Shown: positions 57,843 through 64,000 of the stretch, in pieces | How positions within the stretch are numbered: position 1 is the first letter of the stretch | Layout: every line of letters starts with the position of its first letter | Origin: Arabidopsis thaliana | Taxonomy: Eukaryota > Streptophyta > Magnoliopsida > Brassicales > Brassicaceae | Assembly: GCF_000001735.4 (NCBI RefSeq) | Contig: NC_003071.7 | Location: 631,001 to 695,000 of the forward strand | DNA: 64,000 nucleotides | Direction of reading: 5' to 3' | Program-made: the position numbers and the translations under genes | The notes under the pieces: model-generated | The model's database searches: none | Told to the model about the DNA's origin: nothing | What the model saw: only the letters and a program-made list of their open reading frames with translations

Positions 57843-59344
57843 ACAAAAGTATCTAATAATTTGAATTTCGAAGTTCTAGTTCAAAATAAAGGAAGTCTAA
57901 TTTCGACAAAAAATCTCACATCTATACCATATTTTACGGTTTTAGTTTTTTTTAGTCGTTAGCAACAATGACAATCAGTTATATTTTGTTAACTTTATAA
58001 TCGTTAGCGATGACTATCGACAATGAAATCATGTTTATTTGGTAGTCGTTGGGTCGGGAACATTTAACAAATGATTTTGATTCAATTTTTTTTTTTTCTT
58101 ATAAACCTTATCGGCTGATCTGGTTAGCCCTAGTAAAAACACACCGAAATGTTTTCGAGTGGACTTCTTCCCGAAAAACCACCATACTGTCTGTCTGTCA
58201 CGAGTTTGAAATGCTTTCTGACTAATGCCAGGGGGTAGTCAGGCGGCCGCCTACATTTCTAATTACCAAGTAAACCAATTAAACCAAGACCCAACTTATA
58301 CACTTACCAACTTTCAAGGAGAATCGAACTCGGGTCTAAGAGTTTCATCCTTCCCAAAGCTTCCCCTACCACTAAACCACATATACTTGGCCTAGGTTGA
58401 AAACTTTCAGTGATACAATTTTTTACTTGCTAATCGTTCAAAAATATTGACCATAAATTGTCGATGAACCAATGGCTAACACTATTTAGTTGGTTGGTCG
58501 CAATCGCATAGCATGTCCCTGACACAAAAAAAGCAAACAAAAAAAGAACTACTTGGATCAAACAAAGAAACCCATGCTTGGGCTCAGACTGAAAACAAAG
58601 TAATTGGGCCAAACCCATTTAGTATTAACCGACTAATCAAGTCCAACAATGTACAGCATGAAATAAACGCTACCCATTAACCGACTCAAATCGCACCAAG
58701 TCAGGCCCAATTAATCCTACACAGGCCCATTTAGAAGAAAGTTAACTTCCTCCTTAAGAAGAGAGAAGGGCTAAAAATCAAGCTTTCACGAGTACGGAAA
58801 TTTACAGTATCTCCTCCATCTTTTTTTACTTTCCTCAGAGCTCTCTCCTCTCCGCAACTTCCACCACCACCAAATCGGAACTCTCGGCGTTCTACTCCGT
58901 CTCCGGCGTTACCTCCGTCGATTTCATCTTCTCAGGTTACTTAGGGTTACCTCTTTTTTGCTTTTTGATCGATAAAGTGTGATGATGTCTAGCGTTAACT
59001 CTTTTCGTCTTCGTAGTCGTAGTCTTAGGGTTTTGGTGGCGACGATACTTTGATTTATCAAACCGAACTTCTTCTTTGTGATCTTCGATGAATCAAAAGT
59101 TTTCTAAGGGATATTAATTAGGTTTTGTTACCGGCGATAATTAATCCATCTTCGATGCTTCTTCTTTACACTTCTGACTTTGTTTCTGATGTTTTAACCT
59201 CTGTGGAGAGCTTGATAGAGTGACATTGCTCTGACTAAGCGTTTTAGTTCAACGCATGGTTGATTCTCTTTTTACTAAGTAATGAATTTTGAGATCCTTG
59301 TTTGATTGCAGTTGGAAGGAGTGAATTGAGAAGGTCGGGCCAAT
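57843..59344. other. Spacer with SINE and CAND1 promoter/leader
   Basis: A SINE lies at 58092-58410. TGGGCC and GGCCCA motifs at about 58598-58735 mark the CAND1 promoter. The leader (about 58800-58935) is joined to 59312 by a likely 5' UTR intron (GT at 58936, AG at 59311). Confidence 0.55.
58092..58410 (-). mobile_element. tRNA-derived SINE with target duplication
   Basis: Minus-strand element of about 319 bp. Read on minus, it contains TGGTTTAGTGGTAGGGG (pol III A-box-like), then 34 bases later GAGTTCGATTC (B-box), then a unique body, ending in an A-tail seen as a T-run at 58086-58098. Flanks TGATTCAATTTTTT (58078-58091) and TGATACAATTTTTT (58411-58424) match at 13 of 14 positions. The A and B boxes plus A-tail and duplication indicate a SINE; the family name is not certain. 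Confidence 0.7.
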
Positions 59345-62300
59345 ATGGCGAACTTACAAGTTTCTGGGATACTCGAAAAGGTCTTTTCATCATCTGTTTC
59401 TAATTAAGCTTAATTTTGTTTTTGAGTATAGTCACCTTTTCTCATTGCTGTATTTACTATAGTTTCAGATGACGGGTAAAGATAAAGATTACAGATACAT
59501 GGCAACCTCTGATTTGCTTAATGAGTTGAATAAGGATTCCTTTAAAATCGACCTGGACTTGGAGGTGAGATTGTCGAGTATCATATTGCAACAGCTCGAT
59601 GATGTGGCTGGTGATGTTTCTGGATTGGCTGTTAAATGGTTAGCTTTCTGCTCTTAGCAACTTATGACCTAAGCTGATGTTATACTTTTACATTTAGCTG
59701 ATCTATCGTCGACCTTTGATGTTATGATTTTGTTCCAGTCTTGCTCCATTGGTGAAGAAGGTTGGAGAAGAACGAATTGTTGAAATGACCAACAAGTTAT
59801 GTGATAAACTGCTGCATGGGAAAGACCAGCATCGTGATACCGCAAGCATAGCTCTCAGGACTGTTGTCGCTCAAATTGCTCCTACGCTTGCTCCATCTAT
59901 TCTTGTTACTCTAACACCACAAATGATAGGAGGAATAAGTGGCCAGGTTAGTTGTTGGGAGGTCTATTCCTTATTATTTCGATTGCATATGCGACAGTGC
60001 TTAGGGTCGTCCTAGACAATTTCGGATCCCATCAAAATCATATTGATTGACATCTATTGGAAAATTAGTTGATTTTACGTTTTAAGTTTTATTGGATCTA
60101 ATACAGTTAAAGAACTCTGTCTGAAAAACTCTTAGTAGACCAGAGCACAGTATATGCATATAATTATTTGTCTACTCTAAGGTTCTATCATCTTATTTTA
60201 CAAGTAACTAATTTTCTGCGTATTTACTGCTGAAGGGAATGAGCTCAGGGATCAAGTGTGAATGTCTTGAGATCATGTGTGATGTTGTTCAAAAATATGG
60301 AAGTTTAATGACGGATGATCACGAGAAGCTATTGAATACATTGTTATTGCAATTGGGCTGTAACCAAGCCACAGTCAGGAAGAAGACTGTTACATGCATT
60401 GGTAAGTTCATAAAATTGAGTCAATATGATTGCTGGGTACTGTCGGTACTAATGTCAATATTTAGCTAATTTGAAACCAACTTTAATCTGCCGAGACTTG
60501 AGTGGTAGCTTTCCTTATCTATATTAGAAATATGGTTTTCAGCTGTTTGCGTCAATTCTTGTGAAACCGATGCTAGTTCAAATGATATATTCAATGTCAT
60601 TTTTTTCCTAGTCGTATATAGAACTCTTAATTCGATGGTATATAGCCTCTTCTAAGTTCAAAATTTTGTGTGGTGTCAGCTTCTCTTGCTTCCAGTCTGT
60701 CTGATGATTTGCTCGCGAAGGCGACTGTTGAAGTTGTGAAAAATCTAAGTAACAGGAATGCAAAATCGGAGATTACACGTACCAATATTCAAATGATTGG
60801 AGCTTTATGGTACTTCCTATCTTCCTTCTTATCGGCTTGTTATATATCTTTAACTTCTTACCATACGTTACTGTAGTGTTGTAGTATGCTTCGGTTAGTT
60901 GTACTTGTGCTACCTATTTATTGATTGGGATGAATGGTTATCTACGACTAGGCTTGCCATGGTTGTAATGCTATTTAATGCGTTTTTGTTTCAGCCGTGC
61001 TGTTGGTTACCGGTTTGGCACTCATCTAGGTAACACTGTGCCAGTATTAATCAATTACTGCACTAGCGCTTCAGAAAATGACGAGGAGCTTCGCGAGTAT
61101 AGCTTACAGGTATCGTGCAAGATTCCCTAATGTTCCTACTTTCTCACTACGCTTGCATTTTTTGTTTTCTCATCTAATTTTTGTAATCAGACAATTACTT
61201 AGGCGTGCTTGTAGTCTCTTTTCTTTCCTATGCTATTAAATTGGAATTCTAATCTTAGGTTCAATAAAATTGGTATGAACAATGTAGACGATAACATGTC
61301 TGTTCTGAAATTTGACTGCAGGCACTTGAAAGTTTCTTGCTACGATGTCCCAGGGACATCTCACCATATTGTGATGAAATTTTAAATCTTACTTTAGAAT
61401 ATATTAGTTATGACCCGAATTTTACGGACAATATGGAGGAAGATACTGATAATGAGACTCTTGAAGATGAAGAAGATGAGTAAGTTCTGATTTATTCATT
61501 GGAACAGTAGCCTAGCTCCTTACGGTGCACCATTATCTCACTGAAATAAGTCTTTCTTTCTCACAGCGAGAGTGCAAATGAGTACACAGATGATGAAGAT
61601 GCCAGCTGGAAAGTTAGGAGAGCAGCGGCCAAATGCCTAGCAGGATTAATCGTTTCGCGTTCTGAGATGCTCACTAAAGTATATCAAGAGGTATATCTTT
61701 TTTAAATGATCAAGCGTATTATCTTTCATGACGGGAGTGTACAAGATTCCCTTACACAAGAGTTTTTCATTCTTTTACCTGTGTTTGATTAAATATGAAA
61801 CAAGAATCTACTATAGAATTATTGTTGAGGAGTTTAGTCTCTTCTTGTGCAGGCCTGCCCGAAACTAATTGATAGATTTAAGGAAAGGGAGGAAAATGTG
61901 AAGGTATGTAATTTAATCCATTAATGCTCTATTCTTGCTTTGCAATATGGTTATTGATCTAAGACTGAGGTACTGTTGTTACAGATGGATGTATTCAACA
62001 CATTCATTGATCTGTTGCGGCAAACGGGAAATGTTACAAAAGGTCAAACTGACACCGATGAATCAAGGCAAAAATTCTGAGTCCTTTCACTTCAATATGG
62101 ATGGTCTGTCACATTTCTGATGAAACCCTGCTAACTAAATATGTATACCTTTGGTTTATGCAGTCCAAAATGGCTACTGAAGCAAGAAGTCTCAAAGATT
62201 GTGAAATCCATAAATAGGCAACTGCGCGAAAAGTCTGTTAAGACAAAGGTATGAAAGTGTTAAACATTCTTTTTGGTTTGGTTCCTGTTTGATACTTTCA

Positions 62301-64000
62301 TAACTTCTTTCATATCTGTAGGTTGGAGCATTCTCTGTTTTGAGAGAACTTGTGGTTGTCCTGCCTGACTGTCTTGCTGATCATATTGGTTCACTTGTTC
62401 CTGGAATTGAAAGGGCGCTAAATGTTAGTGGATATATTCATTACACTTATTTATGGACTGTCACTGTCAGTGTTGCTCTTTTTCAAGTGCTCATGTTTTC
62501 TCTATTTTTTACTTCTCCAGGATAAATCTTCTACATCAAACTTGAAAATTGAAGCTCTTGTCTTCACCAAATTAGTCTTGGCATCACATGCGCCTCCTGT
62601 TTTTCACCCTTACATTAAGGTTGGGAAACATTAAGTGGTTTTCAGTCTATTGATATATTGCCCAAATGTTTGACTCCCTACACTTCAAAACCCAGTTTTT
62701 GAAAGTAAAAACTGACTCTTGAACTTTTTTGTAATTCTAGGCTCTTTCAAGTCCTGTTTTAGCTGCTGTTGGTGAACGCTATTATAAGGTGACTGCTGAG
62801 GCATTAAGGGTTTGTGGGGAACTTGTCAGAGTAGTACGCCCAAGTACTGCGGTGAGTATCTCATTGCATTTAGATGTCATGTACACATTTACTGATTTCA
62901 GTCTTTCCTCTTCATTTATTTAGAAGTTTGAACCATATATATATACCCATATACAGACTCACAATTTTTTTGCCGTTTCTTATTTTGTGCCGAAGCTATT
63001 TATAAATCACAGGCTGAAACATCCGCTGATATTTTTTCTTCTGTGGTTTAGGGAATGGGCTTTGATTTTAAACCGTTTGTTCATCCAATCTACAATGCGA
63101 TAATGTCCCGCTTGACAAATCAAGATCAGGACCAGGTCTGTAGCATAAATCCCCCTTTTTAGTCTTGTTTATGAAAATCCATACTTCTTCGGGCAATAGA
63201 CTTAATAATCTTATTTGAACTCTTTCTATTCGTCATTATGTTTAATTACAGAATTGGAAAAGCAGATTTCTGCGTTTGTATTTGTAATTTTGTGTTATTT
63301 ACATTTCGTAATATCTCTTCCCTTCAACAGGAGGTCAAGGAGTGTGCTATCACCTGCATGGGTCTTGTGATTTCAACATTTGGTGATCAACTGAGGGCAG
63401 AGTTACCTTCATGCCTTCCTGTGCTTGTTGATCGAATGGGAAACGAAATCACTCGCCTCACTGCAGTAAAGGTTGTTCTTGGGCTTCTGTTGAAGCTTTT
63501 ATTTTAAAATTGTTTTTAGCTCAAGTCTCTGATTGTGTGGGTGTATGCAGGCATTTTCTGTCATTGCCACTTCTCCGCTTCACATTAATCTATCATGTGT
63601 CTTGGACCATTTGATTGCAGAACTAACAGGATTCTTACGGAAGGTATATGGCTTCTTAGCACCATATCTTAATAGGCATCAAATATGTACTTTTCTTTGG
63701 TTTACTTTCTCATAGTTAGTGGAAATTTCCTTGAAGACATTATCTGGTATTAATGTTTTTGTAAAACAGGCTAATCGGGTTCTAAGGCAAGCAACACTGA
63801 TTACTATGAATACCTTGGTAACAGCCTATGGTGATAAAATTGGTTCAGAAGCTTATGAAGTTATTCTTGTGGAGCTTTCATCTCTGATAAGGTTTGTTTG
63901 CTTCTCGAACAAATTTCCCCTGATTTTTGTTGTTTCTACTTTCTAGGTTGGTATATATATTAAAAGATGACTTCGTCTGTGTTTTTTCAGTGTTTCAGAC
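59345..64000 (+). CDS. CAND1: CAND1, cullin-associated NEDD8-dissociated protein 1 (5' part, first 698 residues)
   Basis: Nineteen exons are visible: 59345-59380, 59463-59638, 59739-59946, 60236-60401, 60680-60809, 60995-61109, 61322-61479, 61567-61690, 61853-61903, 61985-62067, 62164-62248, 62322-62423, 62521-62619, 62741-62851, 63052-63135, 63331-63471, 63551-63643, 63770-63891 and 63991 to the end of the window. All phases agree and give 698 codons of a protein of about 1219 aa. It is built from HEAT repeats (for example [34 protein letters not shown]) with an acidic insert ([20 protein letters not shown]). CAND1 wraps around unneddylated cullin-RBX1 and exchanges substrate adaptors of SCF ligases; in Arabidopsis it is needed for auxin responses and venation (At2g02560, ETA2/HVE). 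Intron 10 starts with GC (TCAAG|GCAAAA). Confidence 0.95.

Noticed and set aside
58323..58390. A possible tRNA gene from A-box and B-box-like motifs
   Set aside because: No foldable acceptor and anticodon stems. The long body, A-tail and flanking duplications fit a SINE.

Overview
The window is plant nuclear DNA: AT-rich, GT-AG (and a few GC-AG) introns, plant-only gene families and long gene-poor spacers. Translated exons and their order (CCR-like reductase, NYN protein, NAC035/LOV1, AL6, STICHEL, MEP cytidylyltransferase, complex I B12-like subunit, ZF-HD HB21, CAND1) match what I recall of the north arm of Arabidopsis thaliana chromosome 2, about At2g02400 to At2g02560. That assignment is from memory; no search was run. 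Exon boundaries were placed by hand. Where I recall the family length (308, 414, 256, 1218, 302 aa), the hand-built models give exactly that length.

Layout: 1-5.6 kb is a compact gene island (CCR-like reductase on minus, YacP-like NYN protein on plus, an arginyl-tRNA synthetase pseudogene, and a small membrane protein on minus). 5.7-17 kb is gene-poor, with MITEs, short repeats and two doubtful minus-strand reading frames. 17-24 kb holds NAC035 and AL6. 24-30 kb is AT-rich repeat sequence with a duplicated block, one copy split by a further insertion. 30-34 kb is STICHEL.

35.7-49 kb is the most interesting part. Five small secreted proline-rich precursor genes, all on plus, share a signal peptide and a near-identical proximal promoter. 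They are interleaved with one intact MEP-pathway cytidylyltransferase gene, broken pieces of that same gene, a complex I subunit gene, a 5'-truncated LINE and a solo LTR. 53 kb holds the ZF-HD gene, 56 kb a decayed EXO1/XPG-like gene, 58 kb a SINE, and from 59.3 kb the first 19 exons of CAND1 run off the end.

Working together: the intact genes are mostly unrelated housekeeping or regulatory genes. The cytidylyltransferase and the complex I subunit share a 213-bp divergent promoter with four TGGGCC/T motifs. The five peptide genes look like one co-regulated, fast-diverging family of secreted peptide or cell-wall proteins. The W-box core sits 95-96 bp and the TATA box 46-47 bp before the ATG in every copy, which suggests common WRKY-type control. 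Their receptor or role is not visible from sequence.
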